From Bacteroidales bacterium (lineage in GTDB: Bacteria > Bacteroidota > Bacteroidia > Bacteroidales > P3), in the NCBI GenBank assembly GCA_017530105.1, contig JAFXMW010000078.1:1-44148 (forward strand): a stretch of DNA of 44,148 nt, given 5' to 3'. This document shows positions 28,179-35,920 of the stretch, one piece after another (within the stretch, counting starts at the first letter, position 1; each line of letters starts with the position of its first letter). A program made the translations under genes and the position numbers. The notes below the pieces were generated by a model that searched no databases, was not told the origin of the DNA, and saw nothing but the letters and a program-made list of their open reading frames with translations.

Positions 28179-29372
28179 ATGAATATCAAGAAATTCGGCA
28201 TTTTGCCCAAGATTCTCATCGCCATTGCCCTTGGCATTGTCTTTTCCCTTTTCATGCCCGGATGGGCTGTGCGGGTGTTCCTCACGTTCAATTCCATCTT
28301 CGGGAATTTCCTCGGGATGTTCATCCCCCTGCTTATCATCGGGCTGGTGGCTCCCGGCATAGCAGACCTCGGCAAGGGTGCCGGCCGTCTGCTGCTCATC
28401 ACCGTGGCGCTGGCCTACGGCTCCACCATCCTGTCGGGGGCGTTCTCCTATTTCTCATGCTCGCTGGCCTATCCCCACATCCTAGGCAACGGCCTCACCG
28501 CCCTGGGCAACATGGACATGGCCAACGCGCTCACGCCCTACTTCACCATTGAGATGCCAGCCTTCATCTCCGTCACCACGGCTCTTGTACTGGCTTTCCT
28601 GCTGGGGCTGACAGCCTCCAATATCAATGGCACGACGATGAAGAACTTCCTCGTCGACTTCCGCGACATCATCACCAAGGTCATCACCTCGGTCATCATC
28701 CCTTGTCTGCCCCTTTACATCTTCGGCATCTTCCTGCAGATGGGAGCCGAAGGACACGTGGGTGCTGTGCTGGGGGCTTTCCTTAAAATTGTCGGTTTCA
28801 TCTTCCTGCTGCATATCACCGAACTGGTATTCCTCTTCCTTGTGGCAGGGGGTGTCACCCGCAAAAACCCCTTCAAGGCTCTTGTCACCATGCTGCCCGC
28901 CTATGTCACAGCCTTAGGCACAGCCTCCTCGGCAGCCACCATCCCAGTCACGCTGCAGCAAGCCATCAAGAACGGTGTACGCCCCGAAACAGCCGGCTTC
29001 ACCGTGCCCCTCTGCGCCACCATCCACATGCCTTGCAGCATACTGAAGATTACCGCCGTGGCCTACGCCATCTCGCTCAGCATGGGGCTTCCGTGCGACT
29101 TTGGCACCTATTTCGGTTTCATCATGATGCTCGGCATCACCATGGTGGCCGCCCCCGGAGTCCCCGGTGGAGCCATCATGGCTGCCCTTGGCCTGCTGGC
29201 CAGTATGCTCGGTTTCGACTCCAACATGCAGGGGCTTATGATAGCCATCTACATAGCCATGGATAGCTTCGGCACCGCAGGCAACGTCACCGGCGACGGG
29301 GCCATAGCCCTAATCGTCGACCACATCCGCGGGGCGGGCGACTCATCACAAACTGTCGCAACACAACAATAG
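28179..29372 (+). CDS. Dicarboxylate/amino acid:cation symporter (DAACS family)
   Basis: The protein has 397 residues with about eight hydrophobic helices and two re-entrant regions. Family marks: the N-terminal LPKILIAIALGIVFSLF helix, NFLGMFIPLLIIGLVAPGIADLG, the Ser-rich re-entrant loop TALGTASSAATIPVTLQ around residues 245-262, TVPLCATIHMPC near 275, and GVPGGAIMAALGLL near 330 followed by a substrate-site Asp in the last helices. The family imports glutamate, serine/threonine or C4-dicarboxylates with sodium or protons across the inner membrane. The substrate here is undecided. A hairpin overlaps its stop codon. Confidence 0.92.
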   Translation: MNIKKFGILPKILIAIALGIVFSLFMPGWAVRVFLTFNSIFGNFLGMFIPLLIIGLVAPGIADLGKGAGRLLLITVALAYGSTILSGAFSYFSCSLAYPHILGNGLTALGNMDMANALTPYFTIEMPAFISVTTALVLAFLLGLTASNINGTTMKNFLVDFRDIITKVITSVIIPCLPLYIFGIFLQMGAEGHVGAVLGAFLKIVGFIFLLHITELVFLFLVAGGVTRKNPFKALVTMLPAYVTALGTASSAATIPVTLQQAIKNGVRPETAGFTVPLCATIHMPCSILKITAVAYAISLSMGLPCDFGTYFGFIMMLGITMVAAPGVPGGAIMAALGLLASMLGFDSNMQGLMIAIYIAMDSFGTAGNVTGDGAIALIVDHIRGAGDSSQTVATQQ

Positions 29373-29399
29373 GCAGAGAGGCCTCGCCTCCCTGCCTAT
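29369..29399. terminator. Hairpin between convergent genes
   Basis: ATAGGCAG (29369-29376) pairs with CTGCCTAT (29392-29399). An inner GAGGC/GCCTC stem and a CTC loop complete it, with one mismatch. It contains the symporter stop codon and sits between two convergent genes, so it could serve both strands. There is no T-run. A 12-base palindrome, AACCGCGCGGTT, follows at 29413-29424. Confidence 0.5.
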
Positions 29400-29433
29400 C
29401 GGTCACACGGATAACCGCGCGGTTGGACTACAA

Positions 29434-29841
29434 TCAATATTCAACCTTGGGTTCCATCTCTTTGGCCTGGGCCACCATCTTTTCAATCTCTTTGACCGAG
29501 GGGATGCGGTTGCAGAGGTTCTTCTCAGCGTTCACCTCCTCCATCTTGGCATAGAGATTGGCGGGCACACGGTGGCGGAACTCCTTGATAGTGTCCACCC
29601 CGGCGGCCTCGAGCAGCTCGGCAAACTGACCCGCCACACCCTTGATGCGGAACAGGTCGGCATGGTTGGTCCACTTCAAAATCAGTTTCTCGCTGATACC
29701 GGTCTCCTCGGCCACTTTGCGACGGCCGGAACGGGTGGCGCATTTCTCCAGCAGGTCGTCGGTGGTTTTCACGGCGGCCTCGTTCAATTTGGCGGCATAA
29801 ACATCGCCAATACCTTCAATGTCAATAATTTTGTAAGCCAT
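29434..29841 (-). CDS. DUF4332 helix-hairpin-helix protein
   Basis: The protein has 135 residues from ATG 29841. A longer frame to 29877 uses a non-ATG start and adds 12 residues unlike the family, so it is rejected. Two helix-hairpin-helix-like motifs are visible: IEGIGDVYAAKLNEAAVKTT at the N-terminus and IKGVAGQFAELLEAAGVDTI in the middle. Each is followed by a helical segment (residues about 5-60 and 68-125). This is the DUF4332 arrangement, related to the DNA-binding tandem HhH of topoisomerase and ligase tails. A nucleic-acid-binding role is inferred; no enzymatic residues are present. It is convergent with the symporter, and a long palindrome lies upstream. Confidence 0.88.
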   Translation of the reverse strand: MAYKIIDIEGIGDVYAAKLNEAAVKTTDDLLEKCATRSGRRKVAEETGISEKLILKWTNHADLFRIKGVAGQFAELLEAAGVDTIKEFRHRVPANLYAKMEEVNAEKNLCNRIPSVKEIEKMVAQAKEMEPKVEY

Positions 29842-29932
29842 AGTATTTTGTTTTAAGATTTTCGATGTAACGCACAATTGCCGCTTTTATTGTGTCGGAA
29901 CCAACATTTTTCGCTGCTGTTTCACCTCCGTA

Positions 29933-30041
29933 CCTTCGCTCCTTATCCGATTCTTATACCTCAGTTCTCCCATATTTCTCCCATCCTGCATGGGAGAAAT
30001 ATGGGAGAAATATGGGAGAACTAACGAATAACGAGCGAAGG
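29933..30041. repeat. 109-bp imperfect palindrome with nested 11-bp tandem repeats
   Basis: Outer arms CCTTCGCTCCTTATCCG (29933-29949) and CGAATAACGAGCGAAGG (30025-30041) match with two mismatches. Inner arm 29963-29984 is a perfect reverse complement of 30001-30022 over 22 bases. The right side carries three tandem copies of ATGGGAGAAAT (29990-30000, 30001-30011, 30012-30022, the last ending CT); the left carries two reverse copies. It lies between the EamA gene and the DUF4332 gene. It could be a terminator, a REP-like element or a small non-autonomous mobile element. Confidence 0.8.
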
Positions 30042-30055
30042 TGCTGCGCGAGCAA

Positions 30056-31051
30056 TCAGAGGAAAAAGAGGCTGACCCCCGCAACGCTGATGACGGCGCC
30101 GAGGATTTCGCGCGGGGTGACACGCTGGTGGAAGAGGATTGCGGCAGGGGCAATGATAAGAATGGGGGTGAGCGCGAAGAGGGTCTGGGCTATGCCGGTG
30201 GAGGTGTACATGGTGGCGAGGAGCGACATGCTGACACCCACGAAGGGACCGAAGACGGTGGCGCCGAAGACACACCACATAGCTTTGCGGTCGCGGACGG
30301 CATGGCGCAGTTTGTCGACAGCATCTTTGTTGAAAAGGAACAGCAGCAGGGTGAAGCCCACCAAGCCCATGGCGGCACGGATCATGGTGGCGGCAAAGGG
30401 AATGCTGATGTAGAGCGGCATGGGGATGAGGGCATCGGGCAAAGCGGAGTGGTTGTCGAGACCTGCGGCGGCGAGGGCGGCATCGTAGTGTTCGAGCCCT
30501 GTTTTGCTCAGCACCAACCCAAAGCCCTGGCAGATGCCGGCCATAGCGGCATAGAAGATACCCCGTCGGGGGAGTTTGAGTTTGAATTGGGGAGCATGAG
30601 GCGACGAGGGGTCGGGAGTTTGCCGTTTGGAGAGGATGGACATGCCTATGCCCGTGAGGGTTATACACATTCCCACAATGGCCATCGGACGCATTTGCTC
30701 GCCGATAAGCAGCCGCCCCATGATGGCAGCGGTGGGAGCGGAAAGGGTCATGAAGAGCTGGCCGAAACGGGAGCCGATGTAGATGTAGCCCTGCATGAGG
30801 CAGTAGTCGCCTATGACATAGCCCACCACGCCCGAAAGGAGGAGCCACAGCCACGTGGAGCCGTCGGCAAAGCGTGGCCAAGGCTGCCCCATGACAAGCC
30901 AGAGGGTGACGGCGAGGAGAGAGAGGGACATGACCATGCGCACCACATTGAGCGGCAGGGAACCCATGCGCTTGGAGGCCACCTCGGCAAAGAGGGCAGT
31001 GACCGTCCACGAAAGGGCCACGAATAGGGATATTGTTTCACCAATGAACAT
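30056..31051 (-). CDS. EamA-family (DMT superfamily) transporter
   Basis: The protein has 331 residues from ATG 31051. The open frame continues to 31129, but the extra 26 residues are charged and lack family character, while Met at 31051 directly opens the first helix (FIGETISLFVALSWTVTALF). Ten hydrophobic helices fall into two EamA halves (about 1-145 and 160-331). The first half has RMVMSLSLLAVTLWL; the second ends with a GVSLFFL helix after ILGAVISVAGV. DMT permeases export metabolites or amino acids across the inner membrane; the substrate is unknown. It is divergent from the DUF5686 gene, with about 110 bases between. Confidence 0.9.
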   Translation of the reverse strand: MFIGETISLFVALSWTVTALFAEVASKRMGSLPLNVVRMVMSLSLLAVTLWLVMGQPWPRFADGSTWLWLLLSGVVGYVIGDYCLMQGYIYIGSRFGQLFMTLSAPTAAIMGRLLIGEQMRPMAIVGMCITLTGIGMSILSKRQTPDPSSPHAPQFKLKLPRRGIFYAAMAGICQGFGLVLSKTGLEHYDAALAAAGLDNHSALPDALIPMPLYISIPFAATMIRAAMGLVGFTLLLFLFNKDAVDKLRHAVRDRKAMWCVFGATVFGPFVGVSMSLLATMYTSTGIAQTLFALTPILIIAPAAILFHQRVTPREILGAVISVAGVSLFFL

Positions 31052-31157
31052 GGGGGGATAACGGAAAGGACATCTTTTTATTGCACAAGCCCCGAAATAC
31101 CTTTTCACTCCAATCGTTTTTTCCAACAACTACACTATTCATATCCTGTTTTTTTTG

Positions 31158-31165
31158 TATTTTTG
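31158..31165 (+). promoter_or_regulatory. Bacteroidota -7 promoter element before the DUF5686 gene
   Basis: TATTTTTG, a perfect TAnnTTTG match followed by C. It overlaps the nominal TTG start at 31163, which therefore could not lie on the transcript made from this promoter. Confidence 0.6.
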
Positions 31166-33799
31166 CAATGGAATCGGTATTTAAACATAAAACATATATC
31201 AATTATTTTCAAAACATTACATAGAGTCGCGCCACACTTCCTGACGGTTTTTTGCCGTGGAGTCGCTTTTGTGTTGCTTGTATTGACAATGGGTTCGGAG
31301 TGCTGGGGACAGATGAAGTCGCCCATTTCCGGCACGGTGACAGACCAGAGCACCGGCGAGCCGCTGGCCTTTGTTCAGATAGCCATCCCCGGCACCAAAT
31401 ACGGGACGGTGTCGGACATCAATGGCCGGTTTGACCTCAGTGTCACAGCAATGGACACGGTGCTGAATTTCCGAATGGTGGGTTATCGCCCTAAAACAGT
31501 GGTGCTGAAGGGCAACTCCTCGCGCCGACTGAAGGTGAAAATGGAACCTGCCGTCACCACCCTGCAGACGGTGAACGTCACCGCGAAGAAGGGCAAAGGC
31601 GACCGCTATAGCCGACGGAACAACCCCGCCGTGGAGTTGGTGAAAAAAGTCATCGCCCGGAAGGAAGAGAACCACGTGATGGCGAATGAACTTTTCAGCC
31701 GCAAGGTGTTCGAGAAGTTGAACATGTGTCTCGACCAGTTCCATCCCGACTTCGAGAATCATTCGTTCTGGAAGCATTTCAAGTTTGTGGAGAAATATAT
31801 CGACCACGCCGCGTTCGACAACGCCGAGATTCTCCATTTCTCAATCCACGAACGTATGCAGACACAAAATTATTATCACGGAGGCCTGCGTACCTTGACC
31901 ACAGCCAACCGTGCCGACGGCGTGGATGCCAACTTGACACAGGAGGGGTTCGACGACGACCTGGACGCACTCTTCCCCACCATCGACATTTTCTCGAACG
32001 AGATAGCACTGATGTCGGTGCGCTTTGTCAGCCCCCTCTCTTCTGTCCTCGCCAATACCTTTTACCATTTTTACATCACCGACACGGTTGAAATTGACAA
32101 CCAACGGTGTATCGAGCTCACTTTTGTGCCGTCGAACAAGGGGAACTTTGGCTTTGTAGGGTCGATGTATATTGTTGCCGACAGCAGCTATGCAATAAAA
32201 CGCTTTTCGTTGAGGGTGCCCGAGGCTGTGGATTTGAACTATGTGCGCGACTTGAATGTGATGCAGACGTTTGAGCGCGACAGTCTGGGGCGCTACATGC
32301 CCATACGCACCGACACCTATGGCCGTTTCTATGTCGGGAAGCGCTTGCGCCAAGTCTATGCACATAAAATGCAACTCTATTACGACTATTCTTTCGACAC
32401 TCTTATCCCACAGCCCGACAGCCTGTTCACTCCCTTGGCTTCGTATGCCGTACTGCCCAATGCCCACAGGGTGATGCGCAAGGAGTGGAATGCCCGACGC
32501 CCTGTGGAGTTGACCCTGGCCGAGACCTTCCTCGACAGTATGCGGTACGAACTGGCACGCATCCCTTCAATCCGTTTCACCATCAAGACTGTCGAGGCGT
32601 TGTTTTCGGGCTATATCCCTACCCACTCCACCCGCGACTCCAGCCGATTTGATTTTGGTCCGATATACAATTTCGTCAGCCACAACGGCACCGAAGGACT
32701 TAGGCTGAGAGTGGGCGGCATGACACGGGCACGCCTTAACCGGCGAAACTTCTTCGATGGCTACGTGGCCTATGGCTTCAGGGACAAACAGGTCAAATTC
32801 AACCTCAACCTTATCCATACCTTTGCCGAAAAGAGGCGTTTCCCGAGGGAGAACCCGCTGGGATACATCTGCCTTCATGCCGGCTACGACATCGAGTCGC
32901 CCGGCCTGTCGTTCGACCGCTACGACCGTGACAACATCCTGCAATGGACCGACAAAGAGACTCCGGCACAATATGTGGCCGATGTCCAGCTGAGAGTGTG
33001 CAAACAATGGCCCAATTTTATGGACATCGACACTTGGGTGGGAGCCCAGCACATCCGACCCACCGGTCTGCTTAGTTATTACAGGATTACCCCTGACGGC
33101 ACAGAGCGCGTGGACGACATCGTCTTCGCCCAATGGGCCACAAGTTTGAGCTTCTCACCCAATTCGTTGGTGCGAAGTGGACGCTCGGGCAAGAGTTCGT
33201 TGCTAAACCTTTCCAGCAACGCCACATCCATCACTATGAGCCACGAAATGGGACTGCTTGACGGATTCTATTACAACAGGTCCACGTTCAGTTTGTTCAA
33301 CCGACTTTGGTTTGCCGCCCTTGGTTATATTGACCTGCGGATGCATGGAGGCATAGTGTGGAGCCCGGTGCCCATGCCTAAATTGTTCGTACCCAACGGA
33401 AATATCAGTCTGTTGATGTCGGAGAACGCTTTCAATACTATGCGCCCCATGGAGTTTATGATGGACCGGTATGTGTCGCTCTTTGCCACCTACCACATGA
33501 AAGGCCTCATCCTCAACCACATCCCCCTCATCAACCGCCTGAAGCTGCGCGAGGTGGTGGGGTTCAACCTGCTCTATGGCGGGATGTCGGACATGAACAA
33601 TCCCGCCAACGGCCACACCGGCCTATACATGCTGCCCGCAAATACCGAATTCCTCACCGACACACCCTATATGGAGTACAGCATCGGTATTGAAAACATA
33701 CTGAAGCTGATACGAATAGACTACGTGCGACGTCTATCCTACCTCAAAGACGGCCTCTCCCCCTGGGCCATCAAGATCTGCCTGCAATTCACCATGTAA
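31163..33799 (+). CDS. DUF5686 outer-membrane protein with carboxypeptidase-regulatory-like domain
   Basis: The frame gives up to 878 residues. A hydrophobic signal-like segment (VAFVLLVLTMGSECWGQ, about 34-50) is followed by a CarboxypepD_reg-like beta-sandwich at about 53-130 (ISGTVTDQSTGEPLAFVQIAIPG, NGRFDLSV). A basic linker comes next, then the long DUF5686 region, rich in barrel-like strands, to the end (LQFTM). Such proteins sit in the outer membrane of Bacteroidota; their role is unknown. The start is uncertain. TTG 31163 falls inside the promoter element, and the first downstream in-frame ATG (Met43) would remove the signal peptide. The only nearby ATG (31168) is in another frame and stops after 18 codons. 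A rare start codon or an assembly frameshift is possible. Confidence 0.85.
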   Translation: MQWNRYLNIKHISIIFKTLHRVAPHFLTVFCRGVAFVLLVLTMGSECWGQMKSPISGTVTDQSTGEPLAFVQIAIPGTKYGTVSDINGRFDLSVTAMDTVLNFRMVGYRPKTVVLKGNSSRRLKVKMEPAVTTLQTVNVTAKKGKGDRYSRRNNPAVELVKKVIARKEENHVMANELFSRKVFEKLNMCLDQFHPDFENHSFWKHFKFVEKYIDHAAFDNAEILHFSIHERMQTQNYYHGGLRTLTTANRADGVDANLTQEGFDDDLDALFPTIDIFSNEIALMSVRFVSPLSSVLANTFYHFYITDTVEIDNQRCIELTFVPSNKGNFGFVGSMYIVADSSYAIKRFSLRVPEAVDLNYVRDLNVMQTFERDSLGRYMPIRTDTYGRFYVGKRLRQVYAHKMQLYYDYSFDTLIPQPDSLFTPLASYAVLPNAHRVMRKEWNARRPVELTLAETFLDSMRYELARIPSIRFTIKTVEALFSGYIPTHSTRDSSRFDFGPIYNFVSHNGTEGLRLRVGGMTRARLNRRNFFDGYVAYGFRDKQVKFNLNLIHTFAEKRRFPRENPLGYICLHAGYDIESPGLSFDRYDRDNILQWTDKETPAQYVADVQLRVCKQWPNFMDIDTWVGAQHIRPTGLLSYYRITPDGTERVDDIVFAQWATSLSFSPNSLVRSGRSGKSSLLNLSSNATSITMSHEMGLLDGFYYNRSTFSLFNRLWFAALGYIDLRMHGGIVWSPVPMPKLFVPNGNISLLMSENAFNTMRPMEFMMDRYVSLFATYHMKGLILNHIPLINRLKLREVVGFNLLYGGMSDMNNPANGHTGLYMLPANTEFLTDTPYMEYSIGIENILKLIRIDYVRRLSYLKDGLSPWAIKICLQFTM

Positions 33800-34048
33800 C
33801 CCTCCCTCACCGTCAAATTGACAAGCCAATCAGTTTAACTCGAAAATCTGTCAACCATTTTCAGGGAAAGTCAGTCGAGTTATGAGTTCAACACATGCAC
33901 TTTCTTCATCGTAATTGCCTATGGTTGCCCAACAATAAAGTGCTTATAATGCATGAGGTATGGCTTGTGGAAAACTATTCGACTCAGGCATAAACGCAGC
34001 CATTAAAACAAAATCCTCTTCTGTCTGTGCGCAGGATGCAATATTGCT
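33800..34048. other. AT-rich intergenic stretch
   Basis: No gene and no convincing regulatory structure is seen between the convergent DUF5686 gene and the small membrane-protein gene. A 7-base inverted repeat (AACTCGA and TCGAGTT, about 33837-33880) is too weak to call. Confidence 0.5.
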
Positions 34049-34303
34049 TCATTCAAAATTCGCAAACGCCTTCCTTTGGGTTTCAATTTGATTATTATTT
34101 CTTTCTGCTTGTTCGTCTAATCTATCATCTATCCGTTGTTTCAAACCATCAAAATCATCATGCATGTCAATCATTCTTCTATCTAAGTCACTGCGTATTT
34201 CCCTATTTCTCCCATTTACATTGATTGCAGACCAAACATTATAACCAATTAATAATGTCACCAATACTGATAAGGCGCAAACTAAAAATTCAGCAGTACA
34301 CAT
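34049..34303 (-). CDS. Small membrane protein with coiled-coil tail
   Basis: The protein has 84 residues. One N-terminal transmembrane helix (about 5-24: AEFLVCALSVLVTLLIGYNV) is followed by a highly charged helical tail (RNREIRSDLDRRMIDMHDD and on to ERNNNQIETQRKAF) with heptad-like spacing, suggesting a coiled coil. I do not recognise the family. It begins 1 base after the stop of the upstream HTH gene, so the two are surely co-transcribed. The pair is AT-rich and lies between tRNA-Ser and a housekeeping-type gene, as small acquired modules often do. A membrane-tethered partner of the regulator, or a phage or defence remnant, would fit; neither can be shown. Confidence 0.7.
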   Translation of the reverse strand: MCTAEFLVCALSVLVTLLIGYNVWSAINVNGRNREIRSDLDRRMIDMHDDFDGLKQRIDDRLDEQAERNNNQIETQRKAFANFE

Positions 34304-34304
34304 T

Positions 34305-34706
34305 TTATTTTCTTTCTGCTATTATCTCTGTCATTCGTTTAATTGTTTCTTGTTGGCTGGTGAGCAGGTTGAGTAGTTCCGCAGGGACATTGATTGCCAT
34401 ACCTCCATTGCTGATAGTGGTTTTTTGTGAATCATGCACCGATACATTCTTATCGCTCCTGTCAATCGTCATATTCCCCTTACCTCTCAAAAGCCAATTC
34501 GCATCTATTTCTGGCAGATTATCAAGAATTTTCTGCACTATTTCTAATCCTGCATTACGTTTGTTTAAGCAAATTTGGCTCATTGTTTGCTCATTTTTCC
34601 CTATAGCGGATGCAAATTTGCGGTTGTTATCATCGAATAATGAAGAGCGAATCTGATTAATGCGATTATTTAGTCCCGTTTTATTTGATATTTTTTCCAT
34701 GTCCAT
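34305..34706 (-). CDS. HTH (XRE/Cro-like) transcriptional regulator
   Basis: The protein has 133 residues from ATG 34706 (Met3 at 34700 is an alternative). The N-terminal half looks like the lambda-repressor-like HTH of Bacteroidota phage-type regulators: RINQIRSSLFDDNNRKFASAIG, then NEQTMSQICLNKRNAGLEIV as the turn and recognition region, then the family tail LPEIDANWLLRGKGNM (about 66-82). The C-terminal half (AINVPAELLNLLTSQQETIKRMTEII) is a predicted coiled coil for oligomer formation. It probably binds operators near its own promoter: TTTGGTATTA is repeated at 34732-34741 and 34766-34775, 26-60 bases upstream. It is the first gene of a two-gene unit with the small membrane protein. Confidence 0.8.
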   Translation of the reverse strand: MDMEKISNKTGLNNRINQIRSSLFDDNNRKFASAIGKNEQTMSQICLNKRNAGLEIVQKILDNLPEIDANWLLRGKGNMTIDRSDKNVSVHDSQKTTISNGGMAINVPAELLNLLTSQQETIKRMTEIIAERK

Positions 34707-34730
34707 AATATATCATCATATCTATTCGGA

Positions 34731-34777
34731 TTTTGGTATTACAAATCGAAGTGCCTCAGTATTACTTTGGTATTAAA
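34731..34777 (-). promoter_or_regulatory. Possible operator: direct repeats upstream of the HTH gene
   Basis: TTTGGTATTA occurs at 34732-34741 and 34766-34775 in direct orientation, with a third partial copy (AGTATTACTT) between. The spacing of 34 bases is close to three helical turns. Binding by the adjacent regulator is inference. Confidence 0.35.
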
Positions 34778-34936
34778 TAGTGCCATTGTATGCCATCTTA
34801 AATGTTTCTATTTATTGCTGTTCTCCGACCATATTCTTTTTTTCAAAACCCATAACTCACTGAAACAGAGCACCACTATAATATTCATTTTACTATAAAA
34901 GGAGAACATGCAAGCACATTCTCCTTAACCATCCAG

Positions 34937-35021
34937 CGGAAAGAGAGGGATTCGAACCCCCGGACCCTCGCAGGTCAACGGTTTTCAAGACCGCCGCATT
35001 CGACCGCTCTGCCATCTTTCC
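34937..35021 (-). tRNA. tRNA-Ser (anticodon TGA)
   Basis: The minus strand begins GGAAAGATGGCAGAGCGGTC and ends TTCGAATCCCTCTCTTTCC plus G. The acceptor arms GGAAAGA and TCTTTCC pair perfectly. The anticodon loop reads CTTGAAA, giving TGA for serine. A long variable arm (about 13-15 bases), typical of serine tRNA, is present. The 85-base length is without CCA, which is not encoded. A TAnnTTTG element lies about 50 bases upstream. Confidence 0.95.
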
Positions 35022-35071
35022 CTATAATTATCAATAAGTTGCAGACACACCTGCGTTCTTCAATGATTTTG

Positions 35072-35079
35072 CAAATATA
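35072..35079 (-). promoter_or_regulatory. Bacteroidota -7 promoter element for tRNA-Ser
   Basis: The minus strand reads TATATTTG followed by C, 50 bases before the tRNA 5' end. Confidence 0.55.
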
Positions 35080-35161
35080 CGAATAAAATCTGATATAGGA
35101 AAAAAAGTTTGTCAATTGTTAAAAAAAAGGGGGAATATAATAACAATTTGTTTTTTTTTTG

Positions 35162-35169
35162 TATATTTG
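35162..35169 (+). promoter_or_regulatory. Bacteroidota -7 promoter element for the acyltransferase gene
   Basis: TATATTTG followed by C, directly after a run of T, 54 bases before ATG 35224. Together with the tRNA promoter it makes a divergent pair. Confidence 0.6.
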
Positions 35170-35223
35170 CACGATAAAAAGTAACAAACACTTTTGACGA
35201 GATTATAATATAAGGACATAGTA

Positions 35224-35793
35224 ATGAGAAAGATTTGGGTATCGCTGGTTAAGATGTGCGGGTGGCACTTTGTGATTCCCGACCTAAAAGAGCGTCCAGA
35301 ATTGCGTCATTGTGTGGTGGCAGTGGCACCGCACACGGCTATGGCGGACTATTTTGTTGGGTCGGCCGTGTTGTTTGCCGCCGGAGTGAAACCGAGGATT
35401 TTGGTGAAGCGCGAGTTTTTCAATTTCTTCACCCGTCCCCTGCTGCTGAAGCTGGGGCTTGTACCTGTGGACCGCGGCAACCGCCACAACGGACTAGTGA
35501 CAAAAGCTGTGGAGACCCTGAAAAAAAGCGACGACGTGTGTATCGTGATTACTCCCGAGGCAACACGCAAACCTGTGAAGAGGTTTAAGAGGGGTTTCTA
35601 TGAGATAGCCTGCCAGGCCGGAGTTCCAATAGTGCTTGGATTTATGGACTTCAAGACCAAAACGGCCGGATATGGACCAACGATAATACCTTCGGGCGAC
35701 TACGAGGCGGACGTGGAGAAGATGCTGGAGTTTTTCCGTCCCGTACATGCCAAACACCCAGAGGGATGGTATTTTGGAAAAAATAAGAACTAA
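35224..35793 (+). CDS. PlsC-like 1-acylglycerol-3-phosphate acyltransferase family protein
   Basis: The protein has 189 residues, short for the family but complete. The H(x4)D catalytic motif appears as VAPHTAMADYF at about residues 38-48. A phosphate-binding block follows as LGLVPVDRGNRHNG (about 78-91), then the third motif as TPEATRKPVKRFKRGFYEIA (about 117-137) and VPIVLGFMDF. Glu-Ala-Thr-Arg replaces the usual Glu-Gly-Thr-Arg. Known role of the family: transfer of an acyl chain from acyl-ACP or acyl-CoA to lysophosphatidate or a related acceptor at the inner membrane. No clear membrane helix is seen. The exact acceptor is uncertain. The gene stands alone between tRNA-Ser and purL. Confidence 0.85.
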   Translation: MRKIWVSLVKMCGWHFVIPDLKERPELRHCVVAVAPHTAMADYFVGSAVLFAAGVKPRILVKREFFNFFTRPLLLKLGLVPVDRGNRHNGLVTKAVETLKKSDDVCIVITPEATRKPVKRFKRGFYEIACQAGVPIVLGFMDFKTKTAGYGPTIIPSGDYEADVEKMLEFFRPVHAKHPEGWYFGKNKN

Positions 35794-35920
35794 CAGGTGG
35801 AGGTAAAAAACAGATATTTAAAAAGAACCGACTGATACGTAACCATCGCACAAGTTAGGAACTTTGCAACAACAAATTCTGTTTTTACCTTTTACCCTTT
35901 ACTAAATAAAAAAACAATCT

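Noticed and set aside
29842-29877. Longer N-terminus for the DUF4332 protein
   Set aside because: It needs a non-ATG start and adds residues unlike the family; the ATG at 29841 directly precedes the first HhH motif.
34937-35021. tRNA-Ser as an integration site with a duplicated 3' end
   Set aside because: I searched the surrounding AT-rich DNA (33.8-35.2 kb) for a copy of the tRNA 3' end and saw none; no integrase is present.
35859-35866. Possible promoter (GAACTTTG) for purL
   Set aside because: It matches TAnnTTTG at only five of six fixed positions and no -33 element supports it; too weak to list.
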